This document shows, piece by piece, positions 35,162-47,832 of a stretch of DNA of 64,000 nucleotides. Every line of letters begins with the position of its first letter. Within the stretch, counting starts at the first letter, position 1. Origin of the DNA: Rhyzopertha dominica (Eukaryota; Arthropoda; Insecta; Coleoptera; Bostrichidae); the NCBI GenBank assembly GCA_025024175.1, contig QCXZ01000137.1:620001-684000 (forward strand), read 5' to 3'. The position numbers and the translations under genes were made by a program. Under the pieces are notes generated by a model. It was not told the origin of the DNA. It did not search any database and worked only from the letters and a program-made list of their open reading frames with translations.

Positions 35162-36352
35162 TTTTTTCAATCTAACGCGTTAAAGTTTCTACTCAAAAAC
35201 GCCTTTGTTCGCACTGTAAACGTTCTTGATACCCGATTTTTTGTATTTTGACAAGTTGACATTGACAGCGTGACAATGACAGATTGACAAGTGACATGTG
35301 TCAAGGAAGTGGCTACAACACCGATAGTACGGCAAATTATGGCGTTATACAATATAATGAAACATTTGATTTTTGAAAACTTAGCTAAGTATTATTTTTT
35401 GCTGTACGCAGTTATATTTACTCTAGAGTTCACATTCTAAATCATTAAATATACCCATTTTTTTAAATTCTACACCTTTTACATGTAAATTACATGTGGT
35501 GTAGATTACCAAACTGCTTCAAATTAATTTCAGAAATTTTCAATTTCAGGAATGTCAAGTACACTTTGATTCTGTTATTACTTTGCAATTTGTAAACCAT
35601 CAATTGTATTCAAAATCGGTTTAACCAAATCTTGCATCTTTTAACATAAAATATTAATTATTAATTTGGAAATGCCCTAAATTAATTCTGAAAGATTAAA
35701 CATGTATCAAAAATATGTGTTGGTTTTTTTTGCTTAATAATTCAAAAGGCATCAAGTTTTTTATTTTGAATATGCTTTTGATGTGTAAAAAGCTTTGAAT
35801 TTGTTGTGGCATTTAATAATTTGTGCTGTTCTTTAATTTTCAGAGGCAGAAAGAACGAGAGGGATGCACTCAATGGTTGATATTTCGGTGGGAGGCTGGT
35901 CTGGGCTGCTCAATACGATCAAACACTCTGGTCACAGCGATTTTGCTGGATGAAGATGTTCCATGTTCACTGGACATTATGCTGGATTCTGCTGTGTAGC
36001 AAAATATGATGTGTGGGGATAATATCATGGATGAATGATTTTACAGACTTTTTTTACATTGTTCTGATTATATTTTGAGTGTATCATGGGTCTGTAGATA
36101 TAAGAAAACTAAACAGTGTAATTTTTTATGAATTAATTGTAACTATAAACAATCCACCTGTAGTATACTGATGATAATTAAATATGGATTATTATCATTT
36201 CGGTGTTTTATTTCAAAGATTCCCGGCTCATCAGAAGTAATTGAAAATTTTTATTGTAAAAAAAAATCCTTCTGAAAAAAGTTCCCCTAAGGACTTCTAT
36301 ATATTACAAGTTGAAAGAAAAGTGATAAACAGTGGGGGTGTATCGTCATAGT
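35162..36352. other. AT-rich region between CCT8 and the satellite
   Basis: No coding gene recognised. At 35840-35845 a pyrimidine run and ttttcag resemble an acceptor, followed by about 150 bases of more balanced composition. This could be the end of a non-coding RNA but nothing else supports it. Two related pieces (cccggctcatcagaag near 36223 and again near 36503, each followed by aaaatttttattgt) lie 280 bases apart, close to the satellite period. Confidence 0.45.
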
Positions 36353-36444
36353 GGGGGCAAAATTTTGTTCGTTTCGCTCTACGACTTACCGTTTCTGAGA
36401 TATTTGCGTTTGAAGTTTTCTCTGGTTTTCCTTAAGAAATCATG
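36353..36444 (+). repeat. Left 92-bp direct repeat bracketing the satellite
   Basis: Starts gggggcaaaattttg and ends ttaagaaatcatg. It matches 44304-44395 with only a few differences and in the same orientation, while the sequence between is the satellite. The core tttctgagatatttgcg is identical in both. Confidence 0.9.
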
Positions 36445-36547
36445 GGACTTCTTCACTGCCCAGGCCTCCGTCGCTCTTTACCCTCATGTTCCCCCACACT
36501 TCCCCGGCTCATCAGAGGCAAATGAAAATTTTTATTGTTAAAAAAAC

Positions 36548-39500
36548 TGGATAGTCTCAGATTACGGTAATTTTGTGTTCATTTATTAATGTCGACCTGT
36601 TGCATTTCGGAGTGGTGTCAGTTTTTGTCTAGCTGCAACGATTCGTCTGAAAAGTTACCTAGAGTAGAAAGGTCAGTTTGCAAAAAATAAATTAACGGAC
36701 GTCTTAGCTCATTTCTGACTGCAGTTTTGGAATCTGGAGCTCAAAATACATCAGTATGCCGATTTTCAGCCAAAAATAATTTCCACCGAAAACTGCAAAA
36801 ATTCCAAAGGCTAACCCCTTTGTTGTTTTTTCACCCTGAAACTTGATGGTCTCCGATTACGCTAATTTTATGTTCATTTACTAATGTCGACCTGCTGCAT
36901 TTCAGAGTGGTGTCAGTTTTTCTCTAGCTGCAACGGTTCGTCTGAAAAGTGACCTAGAGTAGAAAGGTCAGTTTGCAAAAAATAAATTATCGGACGTCTT
37001 AGCTCATTTCTGACTGCATTTTTGGAATCTGGAGCTCAAAATACATCAGTATGCCGATTTTCAGCCAAAAATAATTTCCACCGAAAACTGCAAAAATTCC
37101 AAAGGCTAACCCCTTTGTTGTTTTTTTACCCTGAAACTTGATGGTCTCCGATTACGCTAATTTTATGTTCATTTACTAATGTCCACCTGCTGCATTTCAG
37201 AGTGGTGTCAGTCTTTCTCTAGCTGCAACGGTTAGTCTGAAAAGTGACCTAGAGTAGAAAGCTCAGTTTGCAAAAAATAAATTATCGGACGTCCTAGCTC
37301 ATTTCTGACTGCATTTTTGGAGTCTGGAGCTCAAAATACATCAGTATGCCGATTTTCAGCCAAAAAATAATTTCCACCGAAAACTGCAAAAATTGCAAAG
37401 GCTAACCCCTTTGTTGTTTTTTCACCCTGAAACTTGATGGTCTCCGATTACGCTAATTTTATGTTCATTTACTAATGTCGACCTGCTGCATTTCAGAGTG
37501 GTGTCAGTTTTTCTCTAGCTGCAACGGTTCGTCTGAAAAAGTGACCTAGAGTAGAAAGGTCAGTTTGCAAAAAATAAATTAACGGACGTCCTAGCTCATT
37601 TCTGACTGCATTTTTGGAATCTAGAGCTCAAAATACATCAGTATGCTGATTTTGAGCCAAAAATAATTTCCACCGAAAACTGCAAAAATTCCAAAGGCTA
37701 ACCCCTTTGTTGTTTTTTCACCCTGAAACTTGATGGTCTCCGATTACGCTAATTTTATGTTCATTTACTAATGTCGACCTACTGCATTTCAGAGTGGTGT
37801 CAGTTTTTCTCTAGCTGCAACGGTTCGTCTGAAAAGTGACCTAGAGTAGAAAAGTCAGTTTGCAAAAAATAAATTAACGGACGTCCTAGCTCATTTCTGA
37901 CTGCATTTTTGGAATCTGGAGCTCAAAATACATCAGTATGCCGATTTTGAGCCAAAAATAATTTCCACCGAAAACTGCAAAAATTCCAAAGGCTAACCCC
38001 TTTGTTGTTTTTTCACCCTGAAACTTGATGGTCTCCGATTACGCTAATTTTATGTTCATTTACTAATGTCGACCTGCTGCATTTCAGAGTGGTGTCAGTT
38101 TTTCTCTAGCTGCAACGGTTCGTCTGAAAAGTAACCTAGAGTAGAAAGGTCAGTTTGCAAAAAATAAATTAACGGACGTCCTAGCTCATTTCTGACTGCA
38201 TTTTTGGAATCTGGAGCTCTAAATACATCAGTATGCTGATTTTGAGCCAAAAATAATTTCCAGCGAAAACTGCAAAAATTCCAAAGGCTAACCCCTTTGT
38301 TGTTTTTTCACCCTGAAACTTGATGGTCTCCGATTACGCTAATTTTATGTTCATTTACTAATGTCGACCTGCTGCATTTCAGAGTGGTGTCAGTTTTTCT
38401 CTAGCTGCAACGGTTCGTCTGAAAAGTGACCTAGAGTAGAAAGGTCAGTTTGCAAAAAATAAATTAACGGACGTCCTAGCTCATTTCTGACTGCATTTTT
38501 GGAATCTGGAGCTCAAAATACATCAGTATGCTGATTTTGAGCCAAAAATAATTTCCACCGAAAACTGCAAAAATTGCAAAGGCTAACCCCTTTGTTGTTT
38601 TTTCACCCTGAAACTTGATGGTCTCCGATTACGCTAATTTTATGTTCATTTACTAATGTCGACCTGCTGCATTTCAGAGTGGTGTCAGTTTTTCTCTAGC
38701 TGCAACGGTTCGTATGAAAAGTGACCTAGAGTAGAAAGGTCAGTTTGCAAAAAATAAATTAACGGACGTCCTAGCTCATTTCTGACTGCATTTTTGGAAT
38801 CTGGAGCTCAAAATACATCAGTATGCTGATTTTGAGCCAAAAATAATTTCCACCGAAAACTGCAAAAATTCCAAAGGCTAACCCCTTTGTTGTTTTTTCA
38901 CCCTGAAATTTCATGGTCTCCGATTACGCTAATTTTATGTTCATTTACTAATGTCGACCTGCTGCATTTTGGAGTGGTGTCAGTTTTTCTCTAGCTGCAA
39001 CGGTTCGTCTGAAAAGTGACCTAGAGTAGAAAGGTCAGTTTGCAAAAAATAAATTAACGGACGTCCTAGCTCATTTCTGACTGCATTTTTGGAATCTGGA
39101 GCTCAAAATACATCAGTATGCGATTTTGAGCCAAAAATAATTTCCACCGAAAACTGCAAAAATTCCAAAGGCTAACCCCTTTGTTGTTTTTTCATCCTGA
39201 AACTTGATGGTCTCCGATTACGCTAATTTTATGTTCATTTACTAATGTCGACCTGCTGCATTTCAGAGTGGTGTCAGTTTTTCTCTAGCTGCAACGGTTC
39301 GTATGAAAAGTGACCTAGAGTAGAAAGGTCAGTTTGCAAAAAATAAATTAACGGACGTCCTAGCTCATTTCTGACTGCATTTTTGGAATCTGGAGCTCAA
39401 AATACATCAGTATGCTGATTTTGAGCCAAAAATAATTTCCACAGAAAACTGCAAAAATTGCAAAGGCTAACCCCTTTGTTGTTTTTTCACCCTGAAACTT

Positions 39501-42500
39501 GATGGTCTCCGATTACGCTAATTTTATGTTCATTTACTAATGTCGACCTGCTGCATTTCAGAGTGGTGTCAGTTTTTCTCTAGCTGCAACGGTTCGTCTG
39601 AAAAGTGACCTAGAGTAGAAACGTCAGTTTGCAAAAAATAAATTAACGGACGTCCTAGCTCATTTCTGACTGCATTTTTGGAATCTGGAGCTCAAAATAC
39701 ATCAGTATGCCGATTTTCAGCCAAAAATAATTTCCACCGAAAACTGCAAAAATTCCAAAGGCTAACCCCTTTGTTGTTTTTTCACCCTGAAACTTGATGG
39801 TCTCCGATTACGCTAATTTTATGTTCATTTACTAATGTCGACCTGCTGCATTTCAGAGTGGTGTCAGTTTTTCTCTAGCTGCAACGGTTCGTCTGAAAAG
39901 TAACCTAGAGTAGAAAGGTCAGTTTGCAAAAAATAAATTAACGGACGTCCTAGCTCATTTCTGACTGCATTTTTGGAATCTGGAGCTCAAAATACATCAG
40001 TATGCTGATTTTGAGCCAAAAATAATTTCCAGCGAAAACTGCAAAAATTCCAAAGGCTAACCCCTTTGTTGTTTTTTCACCCTGAAACTTGATGGTCTCC
40101 GATTACGCTAATTTTATGTTCATTTACTAATGTCGACCTGCTGCATTTCAGAGTGGTGTCAGTTTTTCTCTAGCTGCAACGGTTCGTCTGAAAAGTGACC
40201 TAGAGTAGAAAGGTCAGTTTGCAAAAAATAAATTAACGGACGTCCTAGCTCATTTCTGACTGCATTTTTGGAATCTGGAGCTCAAAATACATCAGTATGC
40301 TGATTTTGAGCCAAAAATAATTTCCACCGAAAACTGCTAAAATTCCAAAGGCTAACCCCTTTGTTGTTTTTTCACCCTGAAANTTCATGGTCTCCGATTA
40401 CGCTAATTTTATGTTCATTTACTAATGTCGACCTGCTGCATTTTGGAGTGGTGTCAGTTTTTCTCTAGCTGCAACGGTTCGTCAAAAAAGTGACCTAGAG
40501 TAGAAGGGTCAGTTTGCAAAAAATAAATTAACGGACGTCCTAGCTCATTTCTGACTGCATTTTTGGAATCTGGAGCTCAAAATACATCAGTATGCCGATT
40601 TTGAGCCAAAAATAATTTCCACCGAAAACTGCAAAAATTCCAAAGGCTAACCCCTTTGTTGTTTTTTCACCCTGAAACTTGATGGTCTCCGATTATGCTA
40701 ATTTTATGTTCATTTACTAATGTCGACCTGCTGCATTTCAGAGTGGTGTCAGTTTTTCTCTAGCTGCAACGGTTCGTCTGAAAAGTGACCTAGAGTAGAA
40801 AGGTCAGTTTGCAAAAAATAAATTAACGGACGTCCTAGCTCATTTCTGACTGCATTTTTGGAATCTGGAGCTCAAAATACATCAGTATGCTGATTTTGAG
40901 CCAAAAATAATTTCCACCGAAAACTGCAAAAATTCCAAAGGCTAACCCCTTTGTTGTTTTTTCACCCTGAAACTTGATGGTCTCCGATTACGCTAATTTT
41001 ATGTTCATTTACTAATGTCGACCTGCTGCATTTCAGAGTGGTGTCAGTTTTTCTCTAGCTGCAACGGTTCGTCTGAAAAGTGACCTAGAGTAGAAAGGTC
41101 AGTTTGCAAAAAATAAATTAACGGACGTCCTAGCTCATTTCTGACTGCATTTTTTGAATCTGGAGCTCAAAATACATCAGTATGCCGATTTTGAGCCAAA
41201 AATAATTTCCACCGAAAACTGCAAAAATTCCAAAGACTAACCCCTTTGTTGTTTTTTCACCCTGAAACTTGATGGTCTCCGATTACGCTAATTTTATGTT
41301 CATTTACTAATGTCGACCTGCTGCATTTCAGAGTGGTGTCAGTTTTTCTCTAGCTGCAACGGTTCGTCTGAAAAGTGACCTAGAGTAGAAAGGTCAGTTT
41401 GCAAAAAATAAATTAACGGACGTCCTAGCTCATTTCTGACTGCATTTTTGGAATCTGGAGCTCAAAATACATCAGTATGCCGATTTTCAGCCAAAAATAA
41501 TTTCCACCGAAAACTGCAAAAATTCCAAAGGCTAACCCCTTTGTTGTTTTTTCACCCTGAAACTTGATGGTCTCCGATTACGCTAATTTTATGTTTATTT
41601 ACTAATGTCGACCTGCTGCATTTCAGAGTGGTGTCAGTTTTTCTCTAGCTGCAACGGTTCGTCTGAAAAGTGACCTAGAGTAGAAAGGTCAGTTTGCAAA
41701 AAATAAATTAACGGACGTCCTAGCTCATTTCTGACTGCATTTTTGGAATCTGGAGCTCAAAATACATCAGTATGCCGATTTTGAGCCAAAAATAATTTCC
41801 ACAGAAAACTGCAAAAATTCCAAAGGCTAACCCCTTTGTTGTTTTTTCACCCTGAAACTTGATGGTCTCCGATTACGCTAATTTTATGTTCATTTACTAA
41901 TGTCGACCTGCTGCATTTCAGAGTGGTGTCAGTTTTTCTCTAGCTGCAACGGTTCGTCTGAAAAGTGACCTAGAGTAGAAAGGTCAGTTTGCAAAAAATA
42001 AATTAACGGACGTCCTAGCTCATTTCTGACTGCATTTTTGGAATCTGGAGCTCAAAATACATCAGTATGCTGATTTTGAGCCAAAAATAATTTCCACAGA
42101 AAACTGCAAAAATTGCAAAGGCTAACAACCCCTTTGTTGTTTTTTCACCCTGAAACTTGATGGTCTCCGATTACGCTAATTTTATGTTCATTTACTAATG
42201 TCGACCTGCTGCATTTCAGAGTGGTGTCAGTTTTTCTCTAGCTGCAACGGTTCGTCTGAAAAGTGACCTAGAGTAGAAAGGTCAGTTTGCAAAAAATAAA
42301 TTAACGGACGTCCTAGCTCATTTCTGACTGCATTTTTGGAATCTGGAGCTCAAAATACATCAGTATGCCGATTTTGAGCCAAAAATAATTTCCACCGAAA
42401 ACTGCAAAAATTCCAAAGGCTAACCCCTTTGTTGTTTTTTCACCCTGAAACTTGATGGTCTCCGATTACGCTAATTTTATGTTCATTTACTAATGTCGAC

Positions 42501-44283
42501 CTGCTGCATTTCAGAGTGGTGTCAGTTTTTCTCTAGCTGCAACGGTTCGTCTGAAAAGTGACCTAGAGTAGAAAGGTCAGTTTGCAAAAAATAAATTAAC
42601 GGACGTCCTAGCTCATTTCTGACTGCATTTTTGGAATCTGGAGCTCAAAATACATCAGTATGCCGATTTTGAGCCAAAAATAATTTCCACAGAAAACTGC
42701 AAAAATTGCAAAGGCTAACCCCTTTGTTGTTTTTTCACCCTGAAACTTGATGGTCTCCGATTACGCTAATTTTATGTTCATTTACTAATGTCGACCTGCT
42801 GCATTTCAGAGTGGTGTCAGTTTTTCTCTAGCTGCAACGGTTCGTCTGAAAAGTAACCTAGAGTAGAAAGGTCAGTTTGCAAAAAATAAATTAACGGACG
42901 TCCTAGCTCATTTCTGACTGCATTTTTGGAATCTGGAGCTCAAAATACATCAGTATGCTGATTTTGAGCCAAAAATAATTTCCACCGAAAACTGCAAAAA
43001 TTCCAAAGGCTAACCCCTTTGTTGTTTTTTCACCCTGAAACTTGATGGTCTCCGATTACGCTAATTTTATGTTCATTTACTAATGTCGACCTGCTGCATT
43101 TCAGAGTGGTGTCAGTTTTTCTCTAGCTGCAACGGTTCGTCTGAGAAGTGACCTAGAGTAGAAAGGTCAGTTTGCAAAAAATAAATTAACGGACGTCCTA
43201 GCTCATTTCTGACTGCATTTTTGGAATCTGGAGCTCAAAATACATCAGTATGCCGATTTTCAGCCAAAAATAATTTCCACCGAAAACTGCAAAAATTCCA
43301 AAGGCTAACCCCTTTGTTGTTTTTTCACCCTGAAATTTCATGGTCTCCGATTACGCTAATTTTATGTTCATTTACTAATGTCGACCTGCAGCATTTCGGA
43401 GTGGTGTCAGTTTTTCTCTAGCTGCAACGGTTCGTCTGAGAAGTGACCTAGAGTAGAAAGGTCAGTTTGCAAAAAATAAATTAACGGACGTCCTAGCTCA
43501 TTTCTGACTGCATTTTTGGAATCTGGAGCTCAAAATACATCAGTATGCTGATTTTGAGCCAAAAATAATTTCCACCGAAAACTGCAAAAATTCCAAAGGC
43601 TAACCCCTTTGTTGTTTTTTCACCCTGAAACTTGATGGTCTCCGATTACGCTAATTTTATGTTCATTTACTAATGTCGACCTGCTGCATTTCGGAGTGGT
43701 GTCAGTTTTTCTCTAGCTGCAACGGTTCGTCTGAAAAGTGACCTAGAGTAGAAAGGTCAGTTTGCAAAAAATAAATTAACGGACGTCCTAGCTCATTTCT
43801 GACTGCATTTTTGGAATCTGGAGCTCAAAATACATCAGTATGCCGATTTTCAGCCAAAAATAATTTCCACCGAAAACTGCAAAAATTCCAAAGGCTAACC
43901 CCTTTGTTGTTTTTTCACCCTGAAACTTGATGGTCTCCGATTACGCTAATTTTATGTTTATTTACTAATGTCGACCTGCTGCATTTCAGAGTGGTGTCAG
44001 TTTTTCTCTAGCTGCAACGGTTCGTCTGAAAAGTGACCTAGAGTAGAAAGGTCAGTTTGCAAAAAATAAATTAACGGACGTCCTAGCTCATTTCTGACTG
44101 CATTTTTGGAATCTGGAGCTTAAAATACATCAGTATGCCGATTTTCAGCCAAAAATAATTTCCACCGAAAACTGCAAAAATTGCAAAGGCTAACCCCTTT
44201 GTTGTTTTTTCACCCTGAAACTTGATTGTCTCCGATTACGCTAATTTTATGTTCATTTACTAATGTCGACCTGCTGCATTTCA
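36548..44283. repeat. Satellite DNA array, about 26 units of 295-296 bp
   Basis: Head-to-tail units with a period of 295-296 bp. The marker acttgatggtctccg falls at 36841, 37136, 37432, 37728 and 38023, and so on to about 44220. Units are about 97-99% alike by eye; the first (36548 onward) is the most diverged and the last is cut at ctgcatttc near 44283. Diagnostic variants (ccgattttcag, ctgattttgag, ccgattttgag; gtgacc or gtaacc; cttgatgg or ttcatgg) are spread through the array and partly co-occur in blocks 5-10 units apart, suggesting local block duplication. A single N is at 40383. Short open frames inside are by-products of repetition. The true copy number may be larger, since assemblies collapse such arrays. 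Confidence 0.97.
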
Positions 44284-44303
44284 ATACACACAATAATTAG
44301 TAG

Positions 44304-44395
44304 GGGGGCAAAATGTTGTCCGTTTCGCTCTACAACTTACCGTTTCTGAGATATTTGCGTTTGAAGTTTTCCCTGGTTTTCCTTAAGAAATCATG
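44304..44395 (+). repeat. Right 92-bp direct repeat bracketing the satellite
   Basis: Starts ggggggcaaaatgttg and ends ttaagaaatcatg, the partner of 36353-36444. The sequences outside the pair differ completely. Confidence 0.9.
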
Positions 44396-45552
44396 CTATT
44401 TCTCCACAGCGCGGGGCTTTTCCTTTGAAATACTTACCTGGTTAACTTTTGCAGTAATTAATTTGATCATTTACCTTGGTAAGTTGTCATCTTGTAGGTT
44501 GGTCCCAAACTGATCTTGTTAGTTCACGTTTATCTTAGATATTCTTCGATTTTACACAAACATTTCGTCCTGCCCCTGTTTCGCTGTGTTGCAGCTCATC
44601 AGTGTGGTGCAGACATAGAATAGCAATCAAGATAACCTCGATTACTACCCGATACCAACCACAGACAATGGCAGGATTTACAAGAGATTATTACTGAAAA
44701 TTAGAAGCTTAAAAATGTAATTTTATCCAAAAACTCATGTTTGTATCTAATTAGGTAAGGCTTTTGACAACTTTGGAACAAAAGCTCCAAAATATGTGGA
44801 TAACCAGACGTAATCTTCTAGTTACTAAACTGCACTAAAAGAGAAACAAGCTATTAGAAAGACTTGTAAGTAGTATTATCTGATGATAGCATGGTTTCAA
44901 TAAAGGATAAGTAACTAAATAAAATGAACAAAATATTCGAATCATTTCTTCGTTCTTGATGGCAGTAGGCCGTCAGCAACAGCTCTGAAACTATAACTAC
45001 GGTCTATGGGCTTTATTGATTACTTTCAGCTAATATTGATAATTGATAATACAAATTTTGTAAATAAAAATAGTAATGAAAGACACATGGAATAGTATAG
45101 CCAAGATCTGAACCAGTGCCAAGAAGGTTGAAATAGAACCTCTTGTGCAGCCATCTCTTGTCGCTTGGTCAAACTAAATTGTCGGTAATGAAAACAGCTG
45201 TGAAACTATTTAGCTGTTATCTATTGTCAATTTTTAAAACTAAAATTAATTTAAAGTAAAGGGTACCTGTACTTGAAGCACGTTCAGACATCTGTTGGTG
45301 ATTGCTTGATCTACAGCGCATTGTAATTTGCAAATTCGCCGCGTATATGCGATGACACCACCAGCGGAGCCATCGAATCTACGCGCTTCGTTTGAAAATT
45401 GAAATTGATTTTAAGAGCTGGTGGCGCCATTGCATGTAATGGAATGCGACAGCGTGTTTAAAAAAATAACCTACAAAATCTGAAACCCAGAACGAACTTG
45501 CGTTATGCTATACACTTTGCTGTAGACGCTACTTCAAAACTTTGTCTGCTAA
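44396..45552. other. Unique AT-rich sequence between satellite and REXO2
   Basis: No gene, repeat or RNA is recognised; the final few hundred bases should contain the REXO2 promoter and 5' UTR. Confidence 0.5.
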
Positions 45553-46371
45553 ATGTATTTCAGGTGGCCTGCTAGATACGGTTTGAGTGCTTTGAGCCAT
45601 AAAGTAATGGGTACGTTGTAAATTTCATGGTCGCTGCAGTTTTACTTGTTTTCTTGTTCTTATAGGGCAAATTAAACGATTTTCAGCTGTTCCCGCAAAC
45701 AGTCTAGACGTTGAAGTCAACAGGATAGTTTGGCTGGACCTGGAAGTAGGTCTTCGATTGGTTTTTGTTTTAAAATGTGAAAGTCCATCTGTTATTTATA
45801 GATGACTGGCTTGGATATTGAAACCGACAAAATAATGGAAGTGGCTTGTCTAATTACGGATGCCAATCTGAATGTAATAGCTACACATCCAGAAATAATT
45901 ATCAATCAGTCAGCAGAAGTTTTGGAGAACATGAACGACTGGTGTAAGAAACAACACGGTTCGGTATGCTTCAATTGCTCATGTTAGCGGTTTAATCTCG
46001 CTCACGGTTACTTTTAGAGTGGTTTAACGGAAGCATGTCTTAAATCAACCGTGTCGGTTGACGCCGCAGAGAGACAACTGTTGGATTTTATAAAAGGTTA
46101 TGTAACAGAAAAGTTCAGTCCATTAGCTGGCAACAGTGTGTACATGGATCGATTGTTTTTACGAAAATACATGCCACAGGTTGATGATTATTTACACTAT
46201 AGGATTATAGACGTTTCGACTGTTAAAGAATTGTGTCGCAGATGGAACCCAGAGATTTACAAGAACGCCCCTAAAAAACAGTTTTCCCACAGATCTCTCG
46301 CAGATATTATTGAAAGTGTAAATGAGCTGAAGTATTATAAGGATAATTTTTTAAACATCAGTGCTAAGTAG
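45553..46371 (+). CDS. REXO2: Oligoribonuclease, mitochondrial (REXO2)
   Basis: 3'-to-5' exoribonuclease of the DEDDh family that degrades 2-5 nucleotide RNAs to mononucleotides, mainly in mitochondria. Exons: 45553-45610, 45666-45745, 45802-45963, 46018-46371; 217 residues. The active-site residues are visible: Asp and Glu in WLDLEMTGLD, the second Asp in NSVYMDRLF, His in SHRSLADI and the following Asp. The family signature [17 protein letters not shown] is present. The N-terminus from the ATG at 45553 ([18 protein letters not shown]) has Arg and no acidic residues, fitting a mitochondrial leader. AATAAA at 46387-46392 is 16 bases after the stop, giving a very short 3' UTR. PSMG1 starts 275 bases further on the same strand. 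Confidence 0.95.
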
Positions 46372-46646
46372 TAGAAAATGGGTCTTAATAAATCAATTTA
46401 ATATTACAAGGGACACGTGGTTTTATTATTTTAAATAATACCGCTAAGAATGGGTAGGTGATGTGCCATCTATCGTTCCTTTTGCACATTAAATCTGCTT
46501 CGTTACAAATATCTGTATTATCGACATGTCGGTATAAAAAATACCTGTAGTGATTTCATCTGTCAATTTCGAGCAACCTAACCTAACAAAATCAGATTCC
46601 AATTTATTTCGTTTTATTTAGTACACTTGAATAATAAATAAACAAG

Positions 46647-47384
46647 ATGTACGGGGAAATTGTTGAGCCAACAACTCGTGCTTTAATAGTGGACGACGAC
46701 GAACTTATCGAGTATCCTGAAGAACCAGAGTAGGTACGATGATTTGCATATTTGAAGGAATACCAAAAAATTTTTAGGCAAGTGCTGGTATGGGAAAAAC
46801 GTCTTAACGAAGGCGTACCTGACCGAATTGATGTGTTAGTTTTCGTGGATTCCGCTCCTTTCCTCAGCATATTCAGAAAAGCGATAAAGAATAAAAACCT
46901 CGTGCTTTACGGAAGGTTGAATGCCGGTGTCGACGTTTACTGTTTGGAAGACAACAAATATGTTGTATTGTCAAACTTAGCGGAAGGATATACAGCAGGA
47001 GAGGTTGTGGAAGAGTTTGGCGAGTTTATAAACAAAGCAAAACTCATCTATTGTTTGACAAGCCTTCCTCTGTCGTCATACATAAATCCAGAAGCTATCG
47101 GGACGGAGTGTTGTTTGAGATCGTTGAATTTTCAACAAGACGACTGTTTGTTGATTCCGAAGTTGGAAAATCCGAATTTGGTGGCGGGTATAGGGGCTGC
47201 AGTACTCTCGTTTTGTGTGCATAACAGACGATCTTGTTGCTTGTATGTCGCATACATAGATCGAGTCACTATAGACTCTCGCACTCTGTCACCTTTGCTG
47301 GAGCTGTTACGGCAAATAAATGTGCTAGATGTTAACGCGAGTGATGTTAGTGCAGGTTCATTGTCAAGTAACTTGTACATGTAA
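46647..47384 (+). CDS. PSMG1: Proteasome assembly chaperone 1
   Basis: Half of the PAC1-PAC2 dimer that helps build the alpha ring of the 20S proteasome. Two exons, 46647-46729 and 46778-47384, giving 229 residues. The donor GA|gtaggt is required: using the next gt would leave a TAG in frame. Supporting features are the N-terminal MYGEIVEP, an acidic stretch, the IDVLVFVDSAPFLSIF strand, PNLVAGIGAAVLSFC followed by a strand rich in Cys/Tyr, and the C-terminal hydrophobic-Tyr motif NLYM that corresponds to the docking tail of human PAC1 (ending in NIYT). It is shorter than the human protein (288). Similarity is modest, as usual for this fast-evolving chaperone. Confidence 0.8.
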
Positions 47385-47832
47385 TAATGAAGTGTTATTT
47401 CTACGTGATTGTATTTTACTTAGTTTGTGCTTTACCTAAGTAAACGTGGTATATTTTTAAATATAATAAAAAATTTCAAAATGGCATGTCATAATTGTTG
47501 ATATTTTATCAAAACAAAAAATTTGTTGTTCTTCGACACTGCTGTAAACTAAACTTGTTTAATTTAATTAAAATCAGTCCATTAGTTAGCGGAGTTAAAT
47601 TAGCACTACATCAAAGTTCTCCTAGAAAACAAACAGTAAAAATTATGGCACGAGTTTTCAAAATGTAATAAAATGTAGTGCTAACTTAACGGACGTCAAA
47701 ATTACTATTTCCAAAACAAAAATCCCACTTTACAATGTGTGGGATGTCGATTCACCTTATTAAAAAACAAATATCTTCCTAGAAGTTTTTAATCTCACTA
47801 AACGCAACAAAAATCCACTTTATTCAATACAA
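47385..47832. other. Tail-to-tail region between PSMG1 and OSCP
   Basis: Only 3' UTR-like AT-rich sequence, with AATAAA near 47464 (plus strand) and TTTATT at 47819-47824 (minus strand signal for OSCP, just 10 bases past its stop). Confidence 0.5.

Noticed and set aside
43221..43421. Open frame inside the satellite
   Set aside because: Occurs by chance from unit sequence variation and is closed in most other units.
36548..44283. CRISPR-like array
   Set aside because: Units are contiguous 295-bp satellite monomers without short repeats and unique spacers.
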